Positions 33,273-42,502 of a stretch of DNA of 64,000 nt are shown here, in pieces. Location: the NCBI GenBank assembly GCA_017651645.1, contig JAGCCO010000013.1:62001-126000 (forward strand), read 5' to 3'. Position numbers and translations under genes: made by a program. The first letter of the stretch is position 1, and each line of letters begins with the position of its first letter. The notes below the pieces were generated by a model. The model saw nothing but the letters and a program-made list of their open reading frames with translations, ran no database searches and had not been told where the DNA came from. The stretch is from Bacteroidales bacterium. GTDB lineage: Bacteria > Bacteroidota > Bacteroidia > Bacteroidales > F082.

Positions 33273-34784
33273 ATGGACCAAAGAATTGCCATGAACCCCA
33301 ATCGTCTGGTGCAGTACCTTCAGAAGCCTGCAGCAGAGTTCACTCGCGCCGACATCATCCGTTATTGCGAGGAAAACCAAATCGAATTCGTCAACTTCCA
33401 CTATTGTGGCTGGGACGGCAAGCTGAAGACCTTGAATTTCGTGATCCACAGCCTCGAACACCTCGAGAACATCCTCACGGCCGGTGAGCGCGTCGACGGT
33501 TCGAGCCTCTTCCCCTTCATAGAAGCCGGAAAGAGCGACCTCTATGTGGTACCGAAATACAAGACCGCCTTCCGCAACCCCTTCACTGAGACGCCCACCT
33601 TGGACATCCTTTGTTCGTTCTACAACCGCGACGGCGAGCCCTTCGAGAGCTCACCCGAGCACATCCTCCACAAAGCCCACGAAGTGTTTAAGAAGACCAC
33701 GGGCCTGCAAATGGAGACCATGGGCGAGCTGGAATACTACATCATCGCCGACGACGAGGAAATCTACGAAGTGGCCGACCAGAAAGGCTACCACGAGAGC
33801 GCCCCGTTCAACAAGTTCACCGAGTACCGCGTCGAGGCCATGCGCCTCATCGCCCAGGCTGGCGGCTTGATTAAGTACGGTCACTCCGAAGTGGGTAACT
33901 TCACCTACGACGGCAAGATCTATGAACAGAACGAAATCGAGTTCCTGCCCACCAATATCGAAGACGCCGCCGACCAACTCGTGGTCGCCAAGTGGATCAT
34001 GCGTCAGCTGGCTTACGAATATGGCGTCACCCTGACCTTCGCTCCGAAGATCACTGTGGGCAAGGCCGGAAGTGGTATGCACGTCCACTGCAAGTTCACC
34101 AAGGACGGCAAGAGCGTGATGGTGAAGAACGGCGAGCTGACCGACTACGCCAAGAAGGCCATCGCCGGTTACATGGTGGCTGGCACCTCACTGCCTGCCT
34201 TCGGTAACCCCAACCCGCTGTCGTTCCTGCGCCTGGTGCCCCATCAGGAAGCCCCGACTTCACTGTGCTGGTCTTACAGCAACCGCAGCGCCTTAGTGCG
34301 TGTGCCGCTCGGCTGGATCAGCAATGGTAAGGATATGTCAGCCAGCGCCAACCCGCTCGAGAAGAAGTCGAACAAGGACTTCAGCGAGAAGCAGACCTTC
34401 GAATGGCGTGCCTCCGACGGTTGCGCCGACATGTATCTGCTGATGGCTGCTCTCTGCGCCGCTGCCCGTCATGGCTTCGAGCTGCCCAACGCGCTTGAGA
34501 TTGCAGAGAAGACCTATGTCGGCCTCGGCGTCAACATCCACGACGAGAAGAACAAGGAGCTGCAAGAGAGCCTCGAGCAACTGCCCGACAGCTGCGTAGC
34601 CGCCGCCAAGGAACTGGCCAAGGATCGCGAGATCTACACCGCAAAAGGCGTATTCTCTGACAGCATCGTCGACTACATGATCAAATTCCTCACCGATTTC
34701 AACGATGCTCACCTCCGCAAGGAACTCGGCAACGACACGAAGAAAATCCTGAAACTGGTGAAGGATAATATTCATGTGGGTTAA
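33273..34784 (+). CDS. glnA: Glutamine synthetase
   Basis: 503 residues. Beta-grasp N-terminus with FVNFHYCGWDGKLKTLNF, catalytic signature KAGSGMHVHCKFTKDGK, NPLSFLRLVPHQEAP and the ATP/Glu-binding NRSALVRVP. METMGELEYYI and EVGNFTYDGKIYEQNEIEF provide the metal-ligand glutamates. Length matches the ~500-residue GSI-type enzyme of Bacteroidota. Forms glutamine from glutamate, ammonia and ATP; the main nitrogen-assimilation step. Monocistronic with its own promoter; codon bias is strong and GC-rich, as expected for a highly expressed gene. Confidence 0.93.
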   Translation: MDQRIAMNPNRLVQYLQKPAAEFTRADIIRYCEENQIEFVNFHYCGWDGKLKTLNFVIHSLEHLENILTAGERVDGSSLFPFIEAGKSDLYVVPKYKTAFRNPFTETPTLDILCSFYNRDGEPFESSPEHILHKAHEVFKKTTGLQMETMGELEYYIIADDEEIYEVADQKGYHESAPFNKFTEYRVEAMRLIAQAGGLIKYGHSEVGNFTYDGKIYEQNEIEFLPTNIEDAADQLVVAKWIMRQLAYEYGVTLTFAPKITVGKAGSGMHVHCKFTKDGKSVMVKNGELTDYAKKAIAGYMVAGTSLPAFGNPNPLSFLRLVPHQEAPTSLCWSYSNRSALVRVPLGWISNGKDMSASANPLEKKSNKDFSEKQTFEWRASDGCADMYLLMAALCAAARHGFELPNALEIAEKTYVGLGVNIHDEKNKELQESLEQLPDSCVAAAKELAKDREIYTAKGVFSDSIVDYMIKFLTDFNDAHLRKELGNDTKKILKLVKDNIHVG

Positions 34785-34788
34785 AACC

Positions 34789-34821
34789 TTTGTGGCTGCC
34801 ACGATGTGACAGCCCTACAAA
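34789..34821. repeat. REP-like hairpin after glnA
   Basis: TTTGT, arm GGCTGCCAC, loop GAT, arm GTGACAGCC, then CT and ACAAA. One mismatch in the main stem (G-T pair) and matching TTTGT/ACAAA flanks. Lies between the glnA stop and the glycosyltransferase start and could terminate or stabilise the glnA transcript. A related sequence is at 57946-57980. Confidence 0.65.
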
Positions 34822-34830
34822 CCAAATGCC

Positions 34831-36717
34831 ATGACAAAGGACAAAATATTCAATTGGAGATTTTGCCTTTGTTGTGGCATTTTCATTTGGTTTGTCATCA
34901 ACCTGTTGCAGGGCATCTTTACCGAAATCCAAGAGGATGAGGCCTATTACGCCCTCTATGGCGAACACCTCGCCTGGGGTTATTTCGACCACCCGCCCAT
35001 GGTGGGTTTAATGACCTTTCTCAGCAGCATCCTCTTCTCGGGAGCGTTAGGGGTTAGGTTTTTCACAATCATTACCTCTTGCTTATCGCTTTGGGTGATA
35101 TGGAAAATCGCAACTTATAACTTTAACCTTTCTTCGCCCATAGATTCCAGCCACCCCACCTACCAACGCAGGAATGACATGGGCGAAGCAGACTCTCAAC
35201 TCTCAACTCTAAACTCTAAACTTTTCCTCATCATCGCCTTCTCCATCGTAATGTTCAACATCTACGGCTTCGTCACAACACCCGATGCGAGCTTGATTTT
35301 GTTTTCTGCCCTGTTTTTGCTGGTGTATCAGCGCTATTTGGCCGACAAATCATGGAAAAATGCCTTGATGATGGGTCTGACGATGGCCTTGATGGTCTAC
35401 AGCAAATATCATGCTTTCTTGTTGTTGGGTTTGATTGTGCTTTCGAACCTCAAACTGTTGAAAGAAGGCAAGTTCTGGGTGGCTTGTCTTTTGGCTTTGG
35501 TCTTGTTGACACCGCACATTCTTTGGCAGGTCAACAACGACTTCCCAAGCTTCAAGTACCATCTTGCTGGGAGAAATGAGACATTTCGTTGGGGTTATTT
35601 CCTTGAATACCTGCCCAACCAGCTGTTGATTTTTAATCCATTTACGGTTGGAGCTATTGTTTATGTATTATTCAAGCACAAGCCCTGGATTGCTTCGTCG
35701 TTCCTCCTCGCAATGACGCACGAGCCCAACGCTCAGGACCCTCAAAAAGCGGGGTGTGACGTCATTGCGAGCGAAGCGAAGCAATCTAGAAAAAGAACTC
35801 CTCAAGAAGTATTTGAACGAGGCTTATGCTTTGTTATCATTGGCTTCTTCCTTTTCTTCTGGTTGATGGCTTTCCGCGGGCATGTGGAGCCACATTGGAC
35901 CATCGTCTGCGTCATCCCAATGGTGGTGCTGGTTTACCGTAAAGCCTTGCTGGATGAGAAATTAAGAAAATACATCTGGCGTTTCATCCTGCCCTCATTG
36001 TTGTTAGTTTTTGCCTTCAGAATCCTTCTGCTAACGCCTTTGGCCGACCGTTTCGGCTATCATGGCAAGGAAATACAATACAAGGCCATTGAACAAGTGG
36101 CAGGTAATCGTCCAGTGGTGTTTCAGGGCTCGTTTCAGCAGCCTGCGCTCTACCATTATTTCACTGGCAAGGAAAGTTCCACGCTAAAAAGCTATTATGA
36201 CCGAAAGACACAATATGACCTCTGGCAGTTCGACAAATCTTGGATTGGGAAGGAGGTCTTCATTTGTGGTCCGGTATCGGGCCTGTCCAAGGAATACGAA
36301 ATCAACGGGGTGTCGTTTCAAGGCTATCTCATGCCGCGTTTTCTATCGCCTAACCGTTTGGTGATCAACCTAAAAATCACAAACGCAAATCCCGAAACAG
36401 TGCCGGTTTTTCATCATGGCGACACCATTCATGCGGACTTCAGCATTTATAATCCCTGTGACGTTCCGATAGCCTTCCTCGACGAAGATTATATCATGAC
36501 GCTTAGGGCACACTATCTGCCTGGGGATGAAATCACTTACTGTTTCTTCGACAAATTCAAGGAGTTTCCGGCACATTCGACCCTTGATGGGCATTTGTCC
36601 ACCGTCATAGGCGATCAAATCAGCCTCGGAAAACACATTTTCAATCTTGGCATCGGCGACCTTGTTGCTTCATACGTGACAGAGGAAAGCGGGGTGGAAA
36701 TCAGGATTGAGCCCTAA
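34831..36717 (+). CDS. GT39-like membrane glycosyltransferase carrying two repeat-derived insertions
   Basis: 628 residues. ArnT/PMT-type GT-C: early EIQEDEAYYALYGEHLAWGY with the catalytic acidic pair, DHPPMVGLMTFLSS, and about ten hydrophobic segments, then a soluble C-terminal domain (~residues 400-628). Substrate probably polyprenyl-phosphate sugar. The frame is interrupted but not broken by two DNA repeats: a heptameric array (35192-35222) encoding SQLSTLNSKL in the loop after helix ~3, and a palindromic element (35687-35787) encoding about 34 residues including VIASEAKQS at positions ~286-319. Both lie in hydrophilic loops between transmembrane segments, so the enzyme may still fold. 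The stop overlaps the convergent gene by 17 bases. Confidence 0.82.
   Translation: MTKDKIFNWRFCLCCGIFIWFVINLLQGIFTEIQEDEAYYALYGEHLAWGYFDHPPMVGLMTFLSSILFSGALGVRFFTIITSCLSLWVIWKIATYNFNLSSPIDSSHPTYQRRNDMGEADSQLSTLNSKLFLIIAFSIVMFNIYGFVTTPDASLILFSALFLLVYQRYLADKSWKNALMMGLTMALMVYSKYHAFLLLGLIVLSNLKLLKEGKFWVACLLALVLLTPHILWQVNNDFPSFKYHLAGRNETFRWGYFLEYLPNQLLIFNPFTVGAIVYVLFKHKPWIASSFLLAMTHEPNAQDPQKAGCDVIASEAKQSRKRTPQEVFERGLCFVIIGFFLFFWLMAFRGHVEPHWTIVCVIPMVVLVYRKALLDEKLRKYIWRFILPSLLLVFAFRILLLTPLADRFGYHGKEIQYKAIEQVAGNRPVVFQGSFQQPALYHYFTGKESSTLKSYYDRKTQYDLWQFDKSWIGKEVFICGPVSGLSKEYEINGVSFQGYLMPRFLSPNRLVINLKITNANPETVPVFHHGDTIHADFSIYNPCDVPIAFLDEDYIMTLRAHYLPGDEITYCFFDKFKEFPAHSTLDGHLSTVIGDQISLGKHIFNLGIGDLVASYVTEESGVEIRIEP
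35192..35222. repeat. Heptameric array inside the GT39 gene
   Basis: Units ACTCTCA, ACTCTCA, ACTCTAA, ACTCTAA plus ACT. Same word family and copy number as the array at 23439-23469. Read in frame. Confidence 0.8.
35687..35787. repeat. CATTGCGAG/GAAGCAATC palindromic element inserted in the GT39 gene
   Basis: Left arm 35687-35718 (GGATTGCTTC ... CTCGCAATGACG) and right arm 35760-35787 (CGTCATTGCGAG ... GAAGCAATCT) are inverted copies around a 41-base centre. The arm sequence is a dispersed repeat found in many unrelated bacteria and typically intergenic; here it is translated in frame. Confidence 0.85.
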
Positions 36718-37222
36718 GCGCAGCCAACTGAGCTTCTTGTTCGCGCATCTTCTGCCTGACGGCGTTGATGTTGTTCTGCTTCTTTTTCTTGTCCATCATC
36801 TGTTGTTCGCAGCCGGCGATGGTCTCCAACACCTGCCGTAGGTTTTTGTTTTTTTCCAACACAAAAGCATGCACGACGCCCTCTATCTCACGCAGACTAC
36901 GCATGATGTTGATTTGTCGCTCGGGGGTAAGGGTGTTTTGGATGAGGAAAAGATAGTCCACTCGTGGCGAAAACGAATACAGCAGCTTGTCTTTGCTGAC
37001 GAGTGAGACGAGGTTATAGACATTGTAGTTTTCGCCTGCCGTGTAATAAAAGAAGGAGAAGGGTACGCCTTCAAAGATAAGGTCATCGTATCTGGCGAGG
37101 TCTAAAAAGAGCTTGTTGTTGATGTTCCACGCCAGCTTGTAGTCGACCAAGGCGGAGTTAATGCCGACAACGGTGGTGTCGTCGAACGAGGCAATCTGTA
37201 TCTTGTTGCTTTTGGGTTTCAT
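36701..37222 (-). CDS. IPExxxVDY-family protein
   Basis: 173 residues from ATG 37222. Contains VGINSALVDYKLAWNINNKL at the start and the RVDYLFLIQN motif near residue 97, the IPExxxVDY-type signature of a small Bacteroidota family found beside rnc. The C-terminus is a basic coiled coil. Function unknown. A TATCTTTG element ends about 5 bases before the ATG, predicting a leaderless transcript; otherwise it is read from the acpP-fabF-rnc operon, whose last stop is 15 bases upstream. Confidence 0.75.
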   Translation of the reverse strand: MKPKSNKIQIASFDDTTVVGINSALVDYKLAWNINNKLFLDLARYDDLIFEGVPFSFFYYTAGENYNVYNLVSLVSKDKLLYSFSPRVDYLFLIQNTLTPERQINIMRSLREIEGVVHAFVLEKNKNLRQVLETIAGCEQQMMDKKKKQNNINAVRQKMREQEAQLAALRAQS

Positions 37223-37226
37223 GCCG

Positions 37227-37234
37227 CAAAGATA
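37227..37234 (-). promoter_or_regulatory. -7 element TATCTTTG abutting the IPExxxVDY start
   Basis: Minus strand TATCTTTG at 37234-37227 with ATG at 37222; transcription would start at or beside the start codon. Confidence 0.4.
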
Positions 37235-37237
37235 CAA

Positions 37238-37960
37238 TTATTCTTTGAACAATTCTTGACAGGTTTTTTCGGCGGCCAGCTGCTCGGCACCGCGGATGGA
37301 ACGGTCGATGGCATCGGCATAAGGCTTGCCATCGATGACAATCTGGACGTGGAACTGTTTCTTGTGACCCTCTCCGATTTCCTCCAACATCTTGAACACG
37401 GTGTTTTTTTTCTGTTTTTGCGACCATTCCAAGAGCTTGCTCTTGAAGTTGACATCGGTTTGTTGGAGCTGTTCCATGTCGATGTGGACCTTTACGATGC
37501 GGTCGATGATGATGTGTTTGGTGAAGTCGAAGCCACGGTCGAGGTAGATGGCTCCCATAAGGGCTTCGAAGGCGTTGCCGCCCATCGAGCGGGCTTGATT
37601 GCCGGTGTCGGGGGCATGGCGGATGTAGTCGCCGAAACCGAGTTTCTCCGAGAGTTTGTTGAGGGAGACACGGCTGACGATGCGCGAGCGCATCTCGGTG
37701 AGGAAGCCTTCGGGCTGGGTGGGGTAGGTGTGGAAGAGGTAGTCGGCCACGGCAGTGCTCAGCACGGCATCGCCGAGGTATTCCATGCGTTCGTTGCTGA
37801 CGTGGTAGTTACCCACGCTTTCGACCGCCACCGACTTATGAGTAAAGGCCACGCGATACAAGGCGATGTTCTTCGGGTAGAACCCGAAGATGTTGTGGAT
37901 ATAGTCGTAGAGTGCCTTGTCTTGGGGGTCTTTGGGACCAAAAAGAGAGGGGAAAGCCAT
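37238..37960 (-). CDS. rnc: Ribonuclease III
   Basis: 240 residues from ATG 37960, one base after the fabF stop; an upstream TTG start would overlap fabF. RNase III catalytic signature ERMEYLGDAVLSTAVADYLF (~residues 58-77), second acidic pair in GNAFEALMGAIYLDRG, and a dsRNA-binding domain ~residues 170-240 (FKSKLLEWSQKQ, AEQLAAEKTCQEL). Processes rRNA and structured RNAs. Third gene of the acpP-fabF-rnc operon, an arrangement conserved widely in bacteria. Confidence 0.95.
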   Translation of the reverse strand: MAFPSLFGPKDPQDKALYDYIHNIFGFYPKNIALYRVAFTHKSVAVESVGNYHVSNERMEYLGDAVLSTAVADYLFHTYPTQPEGFLTEMRSRIVSRVSLNKLSEKLGFGDYIRHAPDTGNQARSMGGNAFEALMGAIYLDRGFDFTKHIIIDRIVKVHIDMEQLQQTDVNFKSKLLEWSQKQKKNTVFKMLEEIGEGHKKQFHVQIVIDGKPYADAIDRSIRGAEQLAAEKTCQELFKE

Positions 37961-37961
37961 C

Positions 37962-39215
37962 TTAGGATTCAAACTTTTTGAAAATCAAGGTGGCGTTTTG
38001 TCCGCCGAAGCCGAATGAGTTGGTGAGGGCGTAGTGGATGTCGCGCTTGCGGGCCTTGTTGAAGGTGAAATCAAGGCGCGGGTCGATGTTCGGGTCGTCG
38101 TCGAAGTGGTTGATGGTGGGCGGGATGATGCCGTTCTTCAGTGCCAGGATGGTGGCGATGGCTTCCACCGCGCCGGCACCGCCCAAAAGGTGACCCGTCA
38201 TGGACTTGGTGGAGTTGATGCTGATGTTATAGGCGTGTTCGCCAAACACCTCTTTGATGGCGATAGGTTCAGCCACGTCGCCCACTGGGGTTGAGGTGCC
38301 GTGGGTGTTGATGTGGTCGACGACTTCGGGAGAGAGACCGGCATCGTCCAAGGCGCGTTGCATGCTAAGGATGCCGCCCAAGCCTTCGGGATGCGGAGCC
38401 GTGATGTGGTAGGCGTCGGCTGAGGCTCCGCCACCCACGACTTCGGCATAAATCTTGGCGCCACGTGCGATGGCGTGTTCGTATTCCTCAAGGATGAGGC
38501 AGCCGGCGCCTTCGCCCATGACGAAACCGTCGCGGTTGAGGTCGAAGGGACGTGAGGCGGTCATAAAGTCGTCGTTACGCGTCGAGAGGGCTTTCATGGC
38601 GTTGAAGCCACCGATGCCGCACACGCCGATGGCTGCACCTGCGCCGCCGGCCACGATGACCTTGCTCTTTCCCCAACGGATATAGTTGAAGGCATCAATG
38701 ACAGCATGTGCCGATGAAGCGCAAGCCGATACGGTGGAGAAGTTAGGGCCACGGAAACCGTATTTAATGGAGACGACACCCGCGGGCATGTTGACAATCA
38801 TTTTGGTAATGAGGAAGGGGCTGAAACGCGGCGTGAGGTCGGTTTGCGAGTATTCCATGACCTCGTTGTACATGTGGTTGACGCCACCGATGCCGGAGGT
38901 GACGATGACGCCGACATCGTCAAAGTCGGTGTTTTCAGGGCTGATGCCCGAGTCGGCGATGGCTTCGTCGGCAGCGATGAGGTCAAACTGCGCAAACAGG
39001 TCGTATTTGCGGGCGGTCTTCTTGTCGAAATAGTCGTCGGGGTTGTACCCTTTCACCTCGCAGGCGAAATGGGTCTTGAATAAAGTAGAATCGAAACGGG
39101 TAATCTCACAAGCACCGTTTTTTCCATTTACCAGTCCTTCCCAGAAATCCTTGACAGTGTTTCCGATGGGGGTGATGGCACCGAGGCCTGTGACGACTAC
39201 GCGTTTCGATTCCAT
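37962..39215 (-). CDS. fabF: 3-oxoacyl-[acyl-carrier-protein] synthase II
   Basis: 417 residues. Thiolase-fold KAS II with Cys-His-His triad: VSACASSAHAVIDA (nucleophile Cys), HGTSTPVGD and GHLLGGAGAVEA, plus the N-terminal VVVTGLGAITPIGN and C-terminal NSFGFGGQNATLIF. Elongates acyl-ACP by two carbons in fatty acid synthesis. 24 bases downstream of acpP and directly followed by rnc. Confidence 0.96.
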   Translation of the reverse strand: MESKRVVVTGLGAITPIGNTVKDFWEGLVNGKNGACEITRFDSTLFKTHFACEVKGYNPDDYFDKKTARKYDLFAQFDLIAADEAIADSGISPENTDFDDVGVIVTSGIGGVNHMYNEVMEYSQTDLTPRFSPFLITKMIVNMPAGVVSIKYGFRGPNFSTVSACASSAHAVIDAFNYIRWGKSKVIVAGGAGAAIGVCGIGGFNAMKALSTRNDDFMTASRPFDLNRDGFVMGEGAGCLILEEYEHAIARGAKIYAEVVGGGASADAYHITAPHPEGLGGILSMQRALDDAGLSPEVVDHINTHGTSTPVGDVAEPIAIKEVFGEHAYNISINSTKSMTGHLLGGAGAVEAIATILALKNGIIPPTINHFDDDPNIDPRLDFTFNKARKRDIHYALTNSFGFGGQNATLIFKKFES

Positions 39216-39239
39216 AAAACAGTTTATTTAATTTGAAAA

Positions 39240-39485
39240 TCAGTTGTTTTCAGCACGCATCTTTTCGATGAGCTTCACAACGTCACCCACGGTCTGGATG
39301 TTTTCCTGTTGGTCGTCCGGGATGGAGAGGTTGAAGTTCTTTTCAAAGTCCATCATCAGTTCGACGGTGTCTAATGAGTCAGCGCCAAGGTCGTTGGTGA
39401 AGCTGGCTTCCATGGTCACTTCCGAAGGATCCACGCCGAGTTTTTCAGCGATAATCGGAACGATTTCATTCAAAATTTCTGACAT
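39240..39485 (-). CDS. acpP: Acyl carrier protein
   Basis: 81 residues from ATG 39485. Acidic four-helix ACP with the phosphopantetheine-attachment Ser in [13 protein letters not shown]. Carries acyl chains as thioesters. First gene of the acpP-fabF-rnc operon; minus strand TACCTTTG at 39536-39529 is its likely -7 element. Confidence 0.96.
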   Translation of the reverse strand: MSEILNEIVPIIAEKLGVDPSEVTMEASFTNDLGADSLDTVELMMDFEKNFNLSIPDDQQENIQTVGDVVKLIEKMRAENN

Positions 39486-39528
39486 AGTTCTCAATTTTTA
39501 GTGAATAAATAATACTCGTTTTCGGCGG

Positions 39529-39536
39529 CAAAGGTA
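39529..39536 (-). promoter_or_regulatory. -7 element TACCTTTG for acpP-fabF-rnc
   Basis: Minus strand TACCTTTG, 43 bases before the acpP ATG, preceded by an A/T-rich stretch (39540-39560). Confidence 0.6.
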
Positions 39537-39645
39537 CAACTTTTTTTTATAATGGAATATTTTTTCGGATTTTCACCTTCTTTTTGGACAAATCCATCTT
39601 AGGTGCGTTAATTCTTCGTATTTTTACCCCATCAAATCAAACCCT

Positions 39646-42486
39646 ATGGAAACCACAGAGAAAAAACTCTTCCTTTTAGATGCCTACGCATTGATATACA
39701 GGGCTTTCTTCGCCTTGAGCAAGAACCCGAGAATGAACTCGAAAGGGGTCAACACCTCGGCCGTCATGGGCTTCCTCAACTCGCTCTACGAAATCCTACA
39801 AAAAGAGAAACCCACCCACATCGGCGTGGCCTTCGACGTGTCCGGCACCGCCCAGCGACAGGCTGAGTACAGCGAATACAAAGCCAACCGCGAGAAGATG
39901 CCCGATGACTTGCGCGAATCCATACCTTATATCATCAGGCTCATCGAGGCCTTCAACATCCCCGTCTACGGCGTGGAAGGCTATGAGGCCGACGACGTCA
40001 TCGGCACCCTGTCGAAAAAGGCGGAACAACAAGGCTTCACCACCTATATGATGACCCCCGACAAGGACTTCGGACAACTGGTGACGGACAAAATCCTGCT
40101 CTACAAACCCGCCAAATTCGGCGAGCCGGCACAGGTTTGGGGGGCCAAAGAGGTGTGCGAACGCTATGGTATCAAAGAACCCAAGCAACTCATCGACATC
40201 CTCGGCCTCTGGGGCGATGCCTCCGACAACATCCCGGGCATCCCTGGCATCGGCGAGAAGACAGCGTCAGCTTTGGTGGGACAATACGGCAGCGTGGAGA
40301 ATCTCATCGCCCACGCCGACGAGCTGAAAGGCAAACAGAAAGAGAACGTCATCAACTTTGCCGAGCAAGGACTGATGTCGAAAGCGCTGGCCACCATCAA
40401 TCTTGAGGTGCCTGTTGGGTTTAATGAGGAAGAACTGAAATCCAAGGAACCCGACGTGCCTGCACTGATGGCCCTCTTCGAGGAACTGGAGTTCAAGGCC
40501 TTCGCCAAACGCTTCCTCGACGACTATAAGAAATCCCACGACAGCGTGCCAACAACGGTGGAAACGCCTGCCCCAAAGCCTGCATCACCAGAGTCGTTCT
40601 CCGCACCCTCCCCCTCCGGACAATTCGACCTTTTCCACCAAGGCGACAATAGCGGCCTGTTGGAGTTTTCCGACAAGGATTCGGCCAAGACCGTGCCGCA
40701 TGATTATAAACTGGTGGAAACTGAAGCCGAAATCAAGGCATTGGTGGAATTACTATCCAAGCAGCAACAATTCGTCTTCGATACCGAGACGACCAACATC
40801 GACGTGTATTCAGCCGATTTGGTGGGACTCTCTTTTGCCATCAAGGCGCATGAGGCCTGGTACCTACCGATGCCCGCCGAGCGAGAGGCTTGCCAGATGA
40901 AGCTGGAGCTGCTGCGGCCTTTGTTCGAGAACGAAACCATCCTGAAAATCGGGCAGAACCTGAAATACGATATCTCTATGCTGGCACAATACGGCATCCG
41001 CGTGAAAGGTCCGATGTTCGACACCATGCTGGCGCATTATCTCCTCGAGCCCGAGCAACGCCACAATATGGACTATCTCGCCGAGGTCTACCTCAACTAT
41101 CTCACCATCCCGATTGAAGATTTGATTGGCAAAGGTCGTATGCAGAAGACCATGCGCGAGGTGCCAGTGAATTTAGTTAAGGAATATGCCGCCGAGGATG
41201 CCGACATCACTTTGCAACTCTATGAGAAGCTGTTGCCCCTGCTGAAGGAAAACGGCGTGGAGAAGCTGTTCTATGAGATTGAGATGCCACTGGTGCCTGT
41301 GCTCAGCCGCATGGAAGCCAACGGCGTACGCATCGACACGGAGAACCTGCAACAAATCAGCGAGGCCTTTGGCGTTGAGATACGGAAGATTGAGGAAGAG
41401 ATCTATAAAGCCGCTGGTATGCCCTTCAATATCGCCTCGCCAAAACAGTTAGGCGAAATCCTCTTCGAGCGCCTACGCATCGACGAGAAAGCCAAGAAAA
41501 CCAAGACGGGACAATATGCCACAGGCGAGGATGTGCTGCAGAAACTGTCACACAAGCATCCCATCATCCAAATGATTTTGGACTACCGCTCGCTCACCAA
41601 ACTGAAGTCCACCTATCTGGATGCGCTACCTGCTTTGGTCAATCCCAAGGATGGTCTCATTCATACCTCTTACAACCAGGCTGTCACTGCCACGGGGCGT
41701 TTAAGCTCCAACAATCCCAACTTGCAGAACATCCCTGTACGCACCGCCCAAGGCCGTGAGATTCGCCGTGCCTTCGTGCCACGCAGTCCACAATACACGT
41801 TGCTTGCCGCCGATTACAGTCAAATCGAGTTGCGTATCATCGCCCATTTGAGTCAAGACCCCGCCATGGTGAAAGACTTCAACCTCGGTCATGATATCCA
41901 TGCCGCTACGGCGGCCAAGGTATTCCATGTGCCCATGGACCAGGTCACCAAGGAGCAACGCAGTCGCGCCAAGGCGGTCAACTTCGGCATCATCTACGGC
42001 ATGTCGGCTTTCGGTTTAGCTGAAAGGATGGAGCTCTCGCGCAGCGAGGCCGCCGACATAATCAAGAAATACTTCGAGGAATATGCGGGCATCAAGGAAT
42101 ACATGAATCGTAGCATCGCCTTGGCTAGGGAACGCGGCTATGCCGAGACTATCTTAGGTCGCCGTCGTTACCTGCGCGACATCAACGGCGCAAACAGTGT
42201 GGTGCGTGGCTTCGCAGAGCGCAACGCCATCAACGCGCCCATCCAAGGCAGTTCCGCCGACATGATCAAGATAGCTATGATTGGCATCCACCAGGAACTA
42301 GAACGCTTGAAGATGCGGTCAAAGATGATCTTGCAGGTGCACGACGAATTGGTCTTCGACGCGCATCTCGACGAGCTAGATGCACTGAAATCCATCGTTC
42401 AAGACAAGATGGTGAATGCCTTGCCACTCTCCGTGCCCGTGGTGGTGGAGATGAACACAGGCGCCAACTGGTTGGAGGCGCATTGA
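39646..42486 (+). CDS. polA: DNA polymerase I
   Basis: 946 residues with all three domains. 5' nuclease at 1-~290 (FLLDAYALIYRAFFAL, EGYEADDVIGTLS, GDASDNIPGIPGIGEKTA). The 3'-5' proofreading domain keeps its motifs: FDTETT with Asp ~379, NLKYDISM and YAAEDAD, so it should be active, unlike many Pol I enzymes. Polymerase motifs A (DYSQIELRIIAH, ~722), B (RSRAKAVNFGIIYG) and C (QVHDELVFD, ~898) are intact. A Pro-rich linker (~residues 305-330) joins the domains. Fills gaps and removes RNA primers. Monocistronic; the upstream TATTTTTA at 39619-39626 deviates from the -7 consensus at the last base. Confidence 0.96.
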   Translation: METTEKKLFLLDAYALIYRAFFALSKNPRMNSKGVNTSAVMGFLNSLYEILQKEKPTHIGVAFDVSGTAQRQAEYSEYKANREKMPDDLRESIPYIIRLIEAFNIPVYGVEGYEADDVIGTLSKKAEQQGFTTYMMTPDKDFGQLVTDKILLYKPAKFGEPAQVWGAKEVCERYGIKEPKQLIDILGLWGDASDNIPGIPGIGEKTASALVGQYGSVENLIAHADELKGKQKENVINFAEQGLMSKALATINLEVPVGFNEEELKSKEPDVPALMALFEELEFKAFAKRFLDDYKKSHDSVPTTVETPAPKPASPESFSAPSPSGQFDLFHQGDNSGLLEFSDKDSAKTVPHDYKLVETEAEIKALVELLSKQQQFVFDTETTNIDVYSADLVGLSFAIKAHEAWYLPMPAEREACQMKLELLRPLFENETILKIGQNLKYDISMLAQYGIRVKGPMFDTMLAHYLLEPEQRHNMDYLAEVYLNYLTIPIEDLIGKGRMQKTMREVPVNLVKEYAAEDADITLQLYEKLLPLLKENGVEKLFYEIEMPLVPVLSRMEANGVRIDTENLQQISEAFGVEIRKIEEEIYKAAGMPFNIASPKQLGEILFERLRIDEKAKKTKTGQYATGEDVLQKLSHKHPIIQMILDYRSLTKLKSTYLDALPALVNPKDGLIHTSYNQAVTATGRLSSNNPNLQNIPVRTAQGREIRRAFVPRSPQYTLLAADYSQIELRIIAHLSQDPAMVKDFNLGHDIHAATAAKVFHVPMDQVTKEQRSRAKAVNFGIIYGMSAFGLAERMELSRSEAADIIKKYFEEYAGIKEYMNRSIALARERGYAETILGRRRYLRDINGANSVVRGFAERNAINAPIQGSSADMIKIAMIGIHQELERLKMRSKMILQVHDELVFDAHLDELDALKSIVQDKMVNALPLSVPVVVEMNTGANWLEAH

Positions 42487-42502
42487 GAGTAAAGTGAGCT
42501 TA

